Source: Dinoroseobacter sp049800775 | GTDB taxonomy: Bacteria; Pseudomonadota; Alphaproteobacteria; Rhodobacterales; Rhodobacteraceae | Direction of reading: 5' to 3' | Assembly: GCF_049800775.1 (NCBI RefSeq) | Contig: NZ_JBNAFR010000001.1 | Coordinates: 1-64,000, forward strand | Length of the DNA stretch: 64,000 nucleotides | In this document: in pieces, positions 7,524 through 15,399 of the stretch | Layout of the letters: each line of letters opens with the position of its first letter | How positions within the stretch are numbered: position 1 is the first letter of the stretch | The notes under the pieces: generated by a model | What the model saw: only the letters and a program-made list of their open reading frames with translations | The model's database searches: none | Told to the model about the DNA's origin: nothing | Translations under genes and position numbers: made by a program

Positions 7524-8846
7524 ATGCACCAGCATTTTGCCGAAACGCGAAAGATCGATCCGGGACGCGGGGCGCGGCTGGCGGATGGCACGGCGAATGA
7601 TCAGGACCGCATCGAGATCGGGCCGACGCGGTTGGCCTATGACGAATGGGCGGAAGCCGGGCTGACCCTGCCCGACCTGCCGACCATGCGTCGCTACAGG
7701 CTGGACCGGCTGGTCGCCCAGCTTCAGGCCCGCGCCATGGATGGCCTCCTGATGTTCGACCCGCTCAACATCCGCTATGCGACCGACAGCACGAACATGC
7801 AGCTCTGGAACACCCATAACCCGTTTCGGGCCGTGCTGGTCTGCGCGGATGGGCATATGGTCCTGTGGGATTACAAGAACGCGCCCTTTCTGGCCGAGCA
7901 CAATTCTCTGGTGGCCGAGATCCGCTCTGGCGCCTCCATGTATTACTTCGCCCATGGGGAGGCAGGTCCCGAGGCCGCGCGGGCATTTGCGGCGCAGGTC
8001 AGCGATGTTCTGACCGCGCGCGGGCTCGGATCGCGATTGGCGGTCGACAAGATCATGATCCGCGGGTTGCGGGCGCTCGAAGCGGCGGGGTTCGACGTGC
8101 AGGAGGGCGAACCCCTCACCGAGCGCGCCCGCGCCATAAAGGGACCGGACGAGATCCACGCCATGCGCTGCGCCATGCATGCCTGCGAGACCGCCGTGGC
8201 GCAGATGCACGCCGCCGCCCGCCCGGGGCTGAGCGAGGATGAGATCTGGGCTGTACTGCATGCCGAGAACATCAAGCGCGGCGGCGAATGGATCGAGACC
8301 CGGCTGCTGGCCAGCGGGCCACGGACCAACCCCTGGTTCCAGGAATGCGGGCCGCGCGCGTTGCAGAAGAACGAGATCCTCGCCTTCGACACTGACCTGA
8401 TCGGCAGCTATGGCATCTGCATCGACATCAGCCGCACCTGGTGGATCGGAGACGCCCGCCCCCGCCCGGACATGATCGCAGCGATGCAGCATGGGGTGGA
8501 GCATATCCGGACCAACATGGCGCTGTTGCAGCCCGGGACCCATTTCGACGCGCTGACCTTTGGCGGGCATCAACTCGCTCCGCGCTACGAGGCGCGGCGC
8601 TATTCCTGCCGGTTCCACGGGGTTGGCCTTTGCGATGAATGGCCCCTGATCACCTACAAGCAGGAGTTCACCCCCGGCGCCTTTGACGCCGTCGTCGAGC
8701 CCGGCATGGTGTTCTGCGTCGAGGCTGTGGTGGGCGAGGAGGATGGCGATTTCTGCATCAAGCTGGAGGATCAGGTCCTGGTCACCGAGGACGGGCCCGA
8801 GAACCTGACCAGCTATCCCTTCGATCCGGCGCTGTTGGGGCTGTGA
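7524..8846 (+). CDS. dddP: DMSP lyase DddP (M24 peptidase fold)
   Basis: 440 residues; cleaves dimethylsulfoniopropionate to dimethyl sulfide and acrylate. The ATG at 7524 has AGGAGG six bases upstream. The protein is an M24 (creatinase/aminopeptidase P) fold and follows characteristic DddP blocks: DPLNIRYATDSTNMQLWNTH, LLASGPRTNPWFQECGPR and HGVGLCDEWPL. Asp289, Asp291, Asp301, His365, Glu400 and Glu415 fall at a constant offset of -6 from the metal-binding set I recall for roseobacter DddP, so the active site looks intact. No other DMSP gene (dmdA, acuI) is nearby. A generic M24 peptidase is the alternative, but the whole-length motif match argues against it. Confidence 0.93.
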   Translation: MHQHFAETRKIDPGRGARLADGTANDQDRIEIGPTRLAYDEWAEAGLTLPDLPTMRRYRLDRLVAQLQARAMDGLLMFDPLNIRYATDSTNMQLWNTHNPFRAVLVCADGHMVLWDYKNAPFLAEHNSLVAEIRSGASMYYFAHGEAGPEAARAFAAQVSDVLTARGLGSRLAVDKIMIRGLRALEAAGFDVQEGEPLTERARAIKGPDEIHAMRCAMHACETAVAQMHAAARPGLSEDEIWAVLHAENIKRGGEWIETRLLASGPRTNPWFQECGPRALQKNEILAFDTDLIGSYGICIDISRTWWIGDARPRPDMIAAMQHGVEHIRTNMALLQPGTHFDALTFGGHQLAPRYEARRYSCRFHGVGLCDEWPLITYKQEFTPGAFDAVVEPGMVFCVEAVVGEEDGDFCIKLEDQVLVTEDGPENLTSYPFDPALLGL

Positions 8847-9000
8847 TCCCCCGGGGGCCGTCGCGCAGGGCGCGCTGGCCCTTCCGCCCATATGTTTCAG
8901 ACCACCAACGCCTCGTCACCCTTGCGTGACGGGGCTGACACATGGGTTGCCGCAGGCCGCGCCGGGCCCCATTCTCAGGCTCCAACCACGGAGCTGCCCC

Positions 9001-10230
9001 ATGCCGACGGAAAAACTCACATTCACAGGTCACGCTGGCGACACCCTCGCCGCGCGCCTCGATCTGCCCGAGGGTCCGCATCTGGCCACCGCACTCTTTG
9101 CCCATTGCTTCACCTGCTCCAAGGATATTCCGGCGGCGCGGCGCATTGCCCAGCGGTTGGCGGCCATGGGGATCGCGGTGCTGCGCTTTGACTTCACCGG
9201 GCTCGGGCATTCCGGCGGCGAGTTCAAGAACACCACCTTCAGCTCCAATGTGGGTGATCTGCATCGGGCTGCCGAAGCGCTGGCCGAGAAGGGCATGGCG
9301 CCGAGCCTGCTGATCGGGCACAGCCTCGGGGGTGCGGCGGTGCTCAAGGCGGCGCGGGGCATCACCGGCATCAAGGCCGTGGCCACGATCGGCGCGCCCT
9401 TTGACCCGGAACATGTCACCCATAACTTCACCGATGCCCTCGAAGAGATCGCCCAGACCGGCGAGGCCGAGGTCAAGCTGGGCGGACGCCCTTTCCACAT
9501 CAAGAAGGCCTTTGTCGAGGATGTGGCCGCCGAACAGCTCGCCCCCGAGATCGGCGCGCTCAAGGCCGCGCTTCTGGTGCTGCATGCACCGCTAGACGCG
9601 CAGGTGGGGATCGAAAACGCGACGCAGATCTTCAGCGCCGCCAAGCACCCTAAGAGCTTTGTCACCCTCGATGACGCGGATCACCTGATCACCCGCGCCG
9701 AGGATGCCGAATACGCCGCCGAAGTGATCGCGGCCTGGGTCGGACGCTATCTCGACCTGCGCCCGCCCGCCCCGCCGCCCGGCGCGCCCGAGGGCATCAC
9801 CCGGGTGGCCGAAGCCGATCCGGCTGGTTTTCTGCAGGATGTGAATGCGGGCCCGATCCACCATATTCAGGCCGATGAGCCCTTCGCCTATGGCGGCACC
9901 AATCGCGGCATGACCCCGTATCAGCTGGTGGCGGCGGGGCTTGGAGCCTGCACCTCGATGACCTTGCGGATGTATGCCCGCCAGAAGGGCTGGCCGCTGA
10001 CCCATGTGTCGGTCGACGTGATGCATGACAAGGTCCATGGCCAGGACGCCAAGGGCGAATACGACCGGATCGACAGCTTCAAGCGGCGCATCCATCTGGA
10101 GGGCGATCTGGATGACGCCCAGAGAACGCGGCTGCTTGAGATCGCCGATAAATGCCCGGTCCACCGCACGTTGGAGGCCGGCGCCCAGATCGTGACGGAG
10201 CTGGCCGAACCGGCAAAGGTCACGGCCTAG
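9001..10230 (+). CDS. Alpha/beta hydrolase-OsmC fusion protein
   Basis: 409 residues from the ATG at 9001 (CGGAG eight bases upstream). Residues 1-250 are an alpha/beta hydrolase with the nucleophile elbow IGHSLGGAAV and a late DDADHLI motif. Residues 270-405 are an OsmC-type peroxidase domain with its two redox cysteines in GLGACTSMTLR and DKCPVHRTL. OsmC proteins reduce organic hydroperoxides; the fused hydrolase may release the peroxide or acyl substrate. The fusion is common in Proteobacteria and the substrate is unknown. The stop overlaps the convergent gene at 10227 by 4 bp. Confidence 0.92.
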   Translation: MPTEKLTFTGHAGDTLAARLDLPEGPHLATALFAHCFTCSKDIPAARRIAQRLAAMGIAVLRFDFTGLGHSGGEFKNTTFSSNVGDLHRAAEALAEKGMAPSLLIGHSLGGAAVLKAARGITGIKAVATIGAPFDPEHVTHNFTDALEEIAQTGEAEVKLGGRPFHIKKAFVEDVAAEQLAPEIGALKAALLVLHAPLDAQVGIENATQIFSAAKHPKSFVTLDDADHLITRAEDAEYAAEVIAAWVGRYLDLRPPAPPPGAPEGITRVAEADPAGFLQDVNAGPIHHIQADEPFAYGGTNRGMTPYQLVAAGLGACTSMTLRMYARQKGWPLTHVSVDVMHDKVHGQDAKGEYDRIDSFKRRIHLEGDLDDAQRTRLLEIADKCPVHRTLEAGAQIVTELAEPAKVTA

Positions 10231-10643
10231 GCGCGGGCGTAGCGGCTCGTCATGACATAGTCCTTGCGCGGCCCCGTCACCCGCCAGCGCGCCTGCCAGC
10301 GGGGCCAGTCGGCAAAGTCGTAGGTCACGTCATACTGGTCCGGATCGCAGAAATGCGCCGCCTCTGCCTGCGCGCCCAGCGAGAAGCGGTGAAAGAACCG
10401 GCCATCTGCGAAATGCACCGCGACGCCCCCCTCTTCGGGCTCCTCGGTCCAGTGATACTGGCGCGCGGCGGTGAAACTGGTGCCCTGGGCGAGGGTCAAC
10501 CGCCCCTCCTCGGCATAGCGCAACGCGCCCGCCCCCATGGGCGAAATCTGCGCTCGTCCGGTAAACCGCCCCGGCCCGCTCAGGGCATCGGCAATCTCGC
10601 GCTGGATCTGCCAGACCCCTTCAAATGCTGCAAATGAGATCAT
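10227..10643 (-). CDS. DUF6314-like small protein
   Basis: 138 residues beginning MISFAAFEGVWQIQREI. It has a lipocalin-like beta pattern: RYAEEGRLTL, FTAARQYHWTE, VHFADGRFFHRF, HFCDPDQYDVTYDF, and WRVTGPRKDYVMTSRY at the end. This matches what I recall of DUF6314 proteins, whose function is unknown. The start was placed at 10643 because family members start near the FEGVW motif. The remainder of the long upstream frame is only antisense of purB. Divergent from purB with about 100 bp between start codons. Confidence 0.75.
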   Translation of the reverse strand: MISFAAFEGVWQIQREIADALSGPGRFTGRAQISPMGAGALRYAEEGRLTLAQGTSFTAARQYHWTEEPEEGGVAVHFADGRFFHRFSLGAQAEAAHFCDPDQYDVTYDFADWPRWQARWRVTGPRKDYVMTSRYARA

Positions 10644-10742
10644 GTCCCGCCTTTGGCGCGCCTGCGACGGCCCGCAACCTTGTTCGTCCTGCTCATGCCC
10701 CGTATGACGCGCGCAAACCTGTTCAAAACGCAAGGCCCAGAC

Positions 10743-12047
10743 ATGATCCCTCGCTATTCCCGTCCCGATATGGTTGCCATCTGGTCGCCCGAGACCAAGT
10801 TCCGCATCTGGTACGAGATCGAGGCCCATGCCTGCGATGCGATGGCCGAGCTGGGCGTGATCCCCAAGGAGAACGCCGAGGCCGTCTGGAAAGCCAAGGA
10901 TGTCGAATTTGACGTGGCGCGGATCGACGAGATCGAGGCCGTCACCAAGCATGACGTCATCGCCTTCCTGACCCATCTGGCCGAGCATGTGGGCTCGGAA
11001 GAGGCGCGCTTCGTGCATCAGGGCATGACCTCGTCGGATGTGCTCGACACCTGTTTCAACGTGCAGCTCACCCGCGCCGCCGACATCCTGATCAAGGATC
11101 TCGAAGGGCTTCTGGCCGCGCTCAAGCGCCGGGCGATCGAACACAAGGATACGGTGCGGATCGGGCGATCCCACGGGATCCATGCGGAACCCACCACCAT
11201 GGGCCTGACCTTCGCGCGGTTCTATGCCGAGATGGACCGCAACCTCACCCGGATGCGCGATGCCCGCGCCGAGATCGCCACGGGCGCCATCTCGGGCGCG
11301 GTGGGCACTTTCGCCAATATCGACCCGGCGGTCGAGGAACATGTCTGCGAGCAGCTCGGCCTCGTGCCGGAACCGATCTCGACCCAGGTGATTCCGCGCG
11401 ACCGTCATGCGGCGTTCTTCGCGACCATGGGCGTCGTGGCCTCCTCGATCGAGAATATCGCGGTCGAGATCCGGCACATGCAGCGGACCGAGGTTCTGGA
11501 AGGGGCGGAGTTCTTTTCCATGGGGCAGAAAGGCTCCTCAGCCATGCCGCACAAGAAGAACCCGGTTCTGACCGAGAACCTGACGGGGCTCGCGCGCATG
11601 GTGCGCTCGGCGGTGATCCCCGCGATGGAGAATGTCGCCCTCTGGCACGAGCGTGACATCTCGCATTCCTCGGTCGAGCGGATGATCGGCCCGGACGCGA
11701 CCATCACCCTCGATTTCGCCCTCGCCCGCCTGACCTCGGTGGTCGACAAGATGCTGATCTTCCCCGAGAACATGCTCGACAACATGAACAAGTTCCCCGG
11801 CCTCGTCATGAGCCAGCGCGTGCTTCTGGCCCTGACACAGGCCGGTGTCAGCCGCGAGGACGCCTATACCTATGTGCAGCGCAACGCGCTGAAGGTTTGG
11901 GAGCATCGGACCGACTTCAAGGAGGAGCTGCTCGCCGATGCGGATGTGACCGCCGCCCTGAGCCCCGCCGAGATCGAGGAAAAGTTCGACCTGGGGTATC
12001 ACACCAAGCATGTGGACACGATTTTCGCCCGCGTTTTCGGCGAATGA
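10743..12047 (+). CDS. purB: Adenylosuccinate lyase
   Basis: 434 residues, the normal length. It cleaves SAICAR to AICAR and adenylosuccinate to AMP in purine synthesis. The ATG at 10743 opens MIPRYSRPDMVAIWSPETK, the usual start. Family motifs are in place: HQGMTSSDVLDT, GRSHGIHAEPTTMG and the fumarase/lyase signature GSSAMPHKKNP in the catalytic Ser loop. It stands alone with no other pur gene adjacent; purM and purN are 30 kb away on the other strand. Confidence 0.98.
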   Translation: MIPRYSRPDMVAIWSPETKFRIWYEIEAHACDAMAELGVIPKENAEAVWKAKDVEFDVARIDEIEAVTKHDVIAFLTHLAEHVGSEEARFVHQGMTSSDVLDTCFNVQLTRAADILIKDLEGLLAALKRRAIEHKDTVRIGRSHGIHAEPTTMGLTFARFYAEMDRNLTRMRDARAEIATGAISGAVGTFANIDPAVEEHVCEQLGLVPEPISTQVIPRDRHAAFFATMGVVASSIENIAVEIRHMQRTEVLEGAEFFSMGQKGSSAMPHKKNPVLTENLTGLARMVRSAVIPAMENVALWHERDISHSSVERMIGPDATITLDFALARLTSVVDKMLIFPENMLDNMNKFPGLVMSQRVLLALTQAGVSREDAYTYVQRNALKVWEHRTDFKEELLADADVTAALSPAEIEEKFDLGYHTKHVDTIFARVFGE

Positions 12048-12065
12048 CGGGGAAATAGGCACCCC

Positions 12066-12094
12066 GCAAAGCCATATCCGAAAAAAGGCTTTGC
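12066..12094 (+). terminator. Stem-loop after purB
   Basis: GCAAAGCC (12066-12073) pairs with GGCTTTGC (12087-12094) around an A-rich 13-base loop. Flanking CCC/GGG extend the stem with one bulge. There is no T-run, so it may be a processing site or weak terminator rather than an intrinsic one. Confidence 0.4.
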
Positions 12095-12144
12095 AGGGCG
12101 GGTTTCCGTGCTACCGTTTCGTCGTTCAAACACGGAGAGACGAT

Positions 12145-12312
12145 ATGCGCCTACCCGCGATTTTTACGGTTGCGATCCTCGCACTGACACCGGGCCTCGC
12201 CATGGCCGAGTGCAACTGGGGTCACAAGATGGAACAGACCGTCGCAAGCTGTGCCGAAGGCAAGACTTGGGACGCGACCACGCAGGCCTGTGTAGACCAG
12301 CTTTCGGGCTGA
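12145..12312 (+). CDS. Small exported three-cysteine protein
   Basis: 55 residues with GGAGAG just upstream of the ATG. Residues 1-21 are a signal peptide (MRLPAIFTVAILALTPGLAMA). The mature part is only 34 residues with Cys23, Cys36 and Cys49. The second half, SCAEGKTWDATTQACV, resembles the core of peritrophin/CBM14-like Cys modules. The next gene carries the same motif with identical spacing. The odd number of cysteines suggests a mixed disulfide or a dimer. Function unknown; periplasmic location inferred. Confidence 0.7.
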   Translation: MRLPAIFTVAILALTPGLAMAECNWGHKMEQTVASCAEGKTWDATTQACVDQLSG

Positions 12313-12332
12313 TCTGACCGGGTAAGAGTTTT

Positions 12333-12366
12333 GAAAACGGCGCGCCCCGGCGGGCCGTTTTCTTTT
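12333..12366 (+). terminator. Terminator after the small Cys protein gene
   Basis: GAAAACGG (12333-12340) pairs with CCGTTTTC (12355-12362); additional G/C pairs close the loop, and TTTT follows. It lies 20 bp after the stop codon of the 55-residue protein. Confidence 0.75.
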
Positions 12367-12414
12367 GCGCCCCCGGGCCTATCTGTTGGAAAACCCATGA
12401 ACAGGAGCGACCCG

Positions 12415-12948
12415 ATGCGCTGGATCCTACTCGTTGGCCTCTGCCTGACCCCCGCGGCCGGTTTTGCCGCCGGAGGTGATGATTTCGCCCCGCCGGTGAA
12501 GTCCGAAACGACCACAAGCTGCAGCGGCAGCACGGTCTGGGACGAGAAAACCCGCAGCTGCGTAAGCTCCAGCCAGAGCAGTCTGGGCGATGACCAGCGC
12601 CATGAAGCGGTCCGCGAGCTGGCCTATGCCGGAGCCTATGATCGCGCGCTGCAGGTGCTGGCGAGCTATGACAACCCGCAAGACCCCCGGGCCCTGACCT
12701 ATCAGGGCTTCGTCGCCCGCAAGACCGGCGATCTCGACGGGGCCATGACCTATTATGCGGCGGCGCTGGCGCAGGACCCGGATTATCACCCGGCGCGCTC
12801 CTACCGCGCGCAGGGCTATCTCGAAATCGGCCAGCGGGCCGAGGCCGAGGCCGAGCTGCGCGAAATCAAGGCGCGCGGCGGGCGCGAGACCTGGGCGGCC
12901 TTCTCGCTGGCGCAGGCGCTGCGCTCAAACTCCGGTTACGCCTATTAA
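12415..12948 (+). CDS. Exported TPR protein with N-terminal Cys motif
   Basis: 177 residues. The ATG at 12415 is chosen because AGGAGCG lies eight bases upstream and a signal peptide (WILLVGLCLTPAAGFAA) starts there. The mature N-terminus carries SCSGSTVWDEKTRSCV, the same spaced C...WD..T..CV motif as the preceding small protein. Residues about 60-170 form tetratricopeptide repeats (AYAGAYDRALQVLASYD, ARKTGDLDGAMTYYAAAL, EIGQRAEAEAELREIKARGG). TPRs mediate protein contacts; a periplasmic scaffold role is likely but the partner is unknown. It may act with the 55-residue neighbour. Confidence 0.8.
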   Translation: MRWILLVGLCLTPAAGFAAGGDDFAPPVKSETTTSCSGSTVWDEKTRSCVSSSQSSLGDDQRHEAVRELAYAGAYDRALQVLASYDNPQDPRALTYQGFVARKTGDLDGAMTYYAAALAQDPDYHPARSYRAQGYLEIGQRAEAEAELREIKARGGRETWAAFSLAQALRSNSGYAY

Positions 12949-12961
12949 AATCTTGTTTGCC

Positions 12962-12976
12962 CTAACCGGGCGTTAA
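12962..12976. promoter_or_regulatory. CtrA-like box upstream of fliG
   Basis: CTAA-CCGGGCG-TTAA matches seven of the eight fixed bases of the CtrA full site TTAA-N7-TTAA, 47 bp before the fliG start. CtrA activates flagellar genes in many Alphaproteobacteria. The match is seen; regulation is inferred. Confidence 0.4.
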
Positions 12977-13022
12977 GCTTCGCCTGCGACACCTGTGGGA
13001 AACAGCGCAGGCGGAGTTTCGG

Positions 13023-14066
13023 GTGAGCACGACCACTGTATCTAAACCCAAGGCGCCCTCTGGAGGGGCGCTTGTGACGCTGACACGGCGGCAGAAAGCG
13101 GCTGTCGTGCTGCGTCTTCTTCTCGAGGATGGGCTGGCCCCGGACCTCACCGGGCTGAGCGCCCATCAGCAGGCAACCCTCGCCCAGGAGATGGGGCAGC
13201 TGAAACCGATCACGCGCGACGAGCTGCAATCAGTGGTTGGCGAGTTTCTGGGCGAGCTTGAGGAGCTGGGCCTGTCCTTCCCCAAGGGGCTTGGCGACGC
13301 GCTTGAGAAGCTTTCGGGACATATCTCGGACGAAGTGGCCCAGAACCTCCGGCAGGAGGCCGGTCTCAATGGCCAGACCTCGATCTGGGATCTGCTCTCC
13401 GAGATGGAGCCGGAGGCGATCGTCCCGCTGATCGACGGCGAGAGCGCCGAGATTTGCGCGGTGATCCTGTCCAAGATCAAGGTGGGCAAGGCCGCCGATG
13501 TGCTCGGGCTTCTGCCCGGGGCGCGGGCGCGGCGGATCACCTTCGCGATTTCCCAGACAAGCGGGATCAGCCCGGTTCTGGTGGACCAGATCGGGGAAAG
13601 CCTGCGGGTGCGGATCGAGAACACACCGGTCAGCGCCTTTACCAAGGACCCGGTGGCGCGGCTTGGGGATATCCTGAACTCCACGGCGGCCGCGACGCGG
13701 GACGACCTGCTCAGCAGCCTCGACGAAACCGATGAGGGCTTCGCCAATCAGGTCCGCAAGGCGATCTTCACCTTCGCCCATATCACCGAGCGGGTCTCGG
13801 CCCGCGATATCCCGGCCATCACCCGCGAAGTTGACGGCGACGTACTTGTGCGCGCGCTCGCTGCGGGCAGCGAGACCTATCCGGATGTGGTCAGCTTCAT
13901 CCTCGAAAACATGTCCAAACGCATGGCTGACCAGCTTCGCGACAGCATGTCTGAAATGGGAGCCGTGCCCGAACGCGACGGCGAAATCGCCATGACCGAT
14001 GTGGTCATGGCCATCCGCAAGCTGGAATCCGACGGCGAGATCACCCTGATCGCGCAGGAAGAATAG
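13023..14066 (+). CDS. fliG: Flagellar motor switch protein FliG
   Basis: 347 residues from a GTG start. The N-terminal part has LTRRQKAAVVLRLLLEDG. The middle domain covers roughly 120-210, with AEICAVILSKIKVGKAADVLGLLP. The C-terminal torque domain includes FILENMSKRMADQLRDSM and a final MAIRKLESDGEI, the usual FliG end. FliG sits on the MS ring and transmits torque from the stators. The usual EHPQ motif of the middle domain is replaced by GESAEI, a notable divergence. No other flagellar gene is adjacent, so it is an isolated or divergent copy. A CtrA-like box precedes it. Confidence 0.85.
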   Translation: MSTTTVSKPKAPSGGALVTLTRRQKAAVVLRLLLEDGLAPDLTGLSAHQQATLAQEMGQLKPITRDELQSVVGEFLGELEELGLSFPKGLGDALEKLSGHISDEVAQNLRQEAGLNGQTSIWDLLSEMEPEAIVPLIDGESAEICAVILSKIKVGKAADVLGLLPGARARRITFAISQTSGISPVLVDQIGESLRVRIENTPVSAFTKDPVARLGDILNSTAAATRDDLLSSLDETDEGFANQVRKAIFTFAHITERVSARDIPAITREVDGDVLVRALAAGSETYPDVVSFILENMSKRMADQLRDSMSEMGAVPERDGEIAMTDVVMAIRKLESDGEITLIAQEE

Positions 14067-14130
14067 CGCGGCTTTCACCTGACGCTCGGAGGGCATTGTC
14101 GGCGGCGGATCCCGGGTCTAGGCTGCGGCC

Positions 14131-14496
14131 ATGCATGATACGTCCCCTCCCCCCGACACACCTCTCACCGCGCGCAGCTGGTTCGACATGGGCGGCGCGG
14201 AGGCTGGCCCCGTTCTCCCCGAGGAACATGATTTCGCGCTCTGGGAAAAGCGCGTCGATGCGCTGGTGATCCTGTGCCAGGGCAAGGGGCTCTTCACCGT
14301 GGACGGGCTGCGCCGCGCGCTGGAGGATATGGGACCGGAAGCGTTCGAAACCATGAGCTATTACGAGCGCTGGGTCGCCTCGCTCCGCCGGAACCTGATC
14401 GAATCCGGGACCGTCACCCCGACCGAGATCGCCGCCAAGATCGACGAGATCCGCGCCCGCGGGCTGAGCTATGGCGAGGTGACCGGCCGTGACTGA
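14131..14496 (+). CDS. Nitrile hydratase/thiocyanate hydrolase-like, beta N-terminal half
   Basis: 121 residues corresponding to the N-terminal half of the NHase beta subunit: RSWFDMGGAEAGPV at the start, then FALWEKRVDALVI and YYERWVASLRRNLIESG, typical of the beta helical arm that wraps the alpha subunit. The protein stops there, so the second half is encoded separately by the next gene, which overlaps by 8 bp (GTGACTGA). The same split occurs in thiocyanate hydrolase (scnB-scnA-scnC) and toyocamycin nitrile hydratase. A stand-alone NHase accessory protein is the alternative, but the following 95-residue gene supplies exactly the missing half. Confidence 0.8.
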   Translation: MHDTSPPPDTPLTARSWFDMGGAEAGPVLPEEHDFALWEKRVDALVILCQGKGLFTVDGLRRALEDMGPEAFETMSYYERWVASLRRNLIESGTVTPTEIAAKIDEIRARGLSYGEVTGRD

Positions 14497-14776
14497 CACC
14501 GCCCTGCCCCAGCGCGTGCGCGTCAAGACATGGGCCCCGCCGGGCCATATCCGCACGCCGGGTTATCTGCGCGGCAAGACCGGCGAGATCGAGCGCCGCC
14601 TGCCCGCCTTCCCGAACCCCGAGCTCTTGGCCTATCGCCTGCCCGCGCCGGAGGTGCCGCTCTTGCGGGTGCGCTTCACCATGGCCGAGATCTGGGGGGC
14701 GGACGCACCGCACCCGGATGACACGCTCGATGCCGAGATTTACGCCCATTGGTTGGAGCCCGCCGATGCCCCATGA
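14489..14776 (+). CDS. Nitrile hydratase/thiocyanate hydrolase-like, beta C-terminal half
   Basis: 95 residues from a GTG that overlaps the previous stop. VRVKTWAPPGHIRTPGYLRGKTGEI is cut from the start of the SH3-like beta-barrel of NHase beta (GHTRLPRYARGR-type region). VRFTMAEIWGADAP and the terminal AEIYAHWLEPA are the conserved end of that barrel. It shapes the mouth of the metal site together with the alpha-like subunit. The stop overlaps the next start by 11 bp, so all three genes should be translationally coupled in fixed stoichiometry. Confidence 0.85.
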   Translation: MTDTALPQRVRVKTWAPPGHIRTPGYLRGKTGEIERRLPAFPNPELLAYRLPAPEVPLLRVRFTMAEIWGADAPHPDDTLDAEIYAHWLEPADAP

Positions 14777-15377
14777 TCACGCCCACCCGCACCCGCATCG
14801 CCCGGATCAGGACGGTCCGCTGACCGAGGCCCAGCTGACGGAGATCGCCTTGCGCGAGTTGCTGATCGAAAAGGGTGTGCTGACCCCGTCGGAAGTGACC
14901 GCGCAGGTCACCGAGATGGACGCCCGCAGCCCGGCCAATGGCGCCGCCGTGGTCGCCCGGGCCTGGACCGATCCGGCTTTTCGCGACCGGCTGCTCAGCG
15001 ATGGCTCTGCCGCCTGCCGCGAGATGGGCTATGATATCGGGACGCTGAACCTGATCGCGGTCGAGAACACGCCCGAGACCCATAACGTCATCGTCTGCAC
15101 CTTGTGCTCCTGCTATCCGCGCAACCTGCTGGGGCTGCCGCCGGATTGGTACAAAAGCCGCGCCTATCGCTCGCGAACGGTGCGGGATCCGCGCGGTGTG
15201 CTGGCGGAGTTCGGCACCACCCTGCCCGAGGGCGTGACCGTGCGCGTGCACGATTCCACCGCCGACATGCGCTATATCGTCGTGCCGGAGCGTCCCGCGG
15301 GGACCGAGGATCTGGATGCGGAGGGTCTCGCCGCGCTTGTGACGCGGGACGGCATGATCGGGGTGACGCGCCTCTGA
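14766..15377 (+). CDS. Nitrile hydratase alpha / thiocyanate hydrolase gamma-type metal subunit
   Basis: 203 residues. Cys111-Thr-Leu-Cys114-Ser-Cys116 (in VIVCTLCSCYPRNLLGLPP) is the metal-binding claw; Thr in the second position is the cobalt-type signature, and two cysteines are normally oxidised. Downstream YKSRAYRSRTVRDPRGVL and ADMRYIVVPERPAGTE follow NHase alpha. The first dozen residues are His-rich (MPHDHAHPHPHRP), unusual for the family and possibly a metal-loading tail. It hydrates nitriles to amides or hydrolyses thiocyanate; motifs alone do not decide. No activator or cobalt importer gene is adjacent. Confidence 0.88.
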   Translation: MPHDHAHPHPHRPDQDGPLTEAQLTEIALRELLIEKGVLTPSEVTAQVTEMDARSPANGAAVVARAWTDPAFRDRLLSDGSAACREMGYDIGTLNLIAVENTPETHNVIVCTLCSCYPRNLLGLPPDWYKSRAYRSRTVRDPRGVLAEFGTTLPEGVTVRVHDSTADMRYIVVPERPAGTEDLDAEGLAALVTRDGMIGVTRL

Positions 15378-15399
15378 CGCGCCGCCAGCGGCCGCCGGA

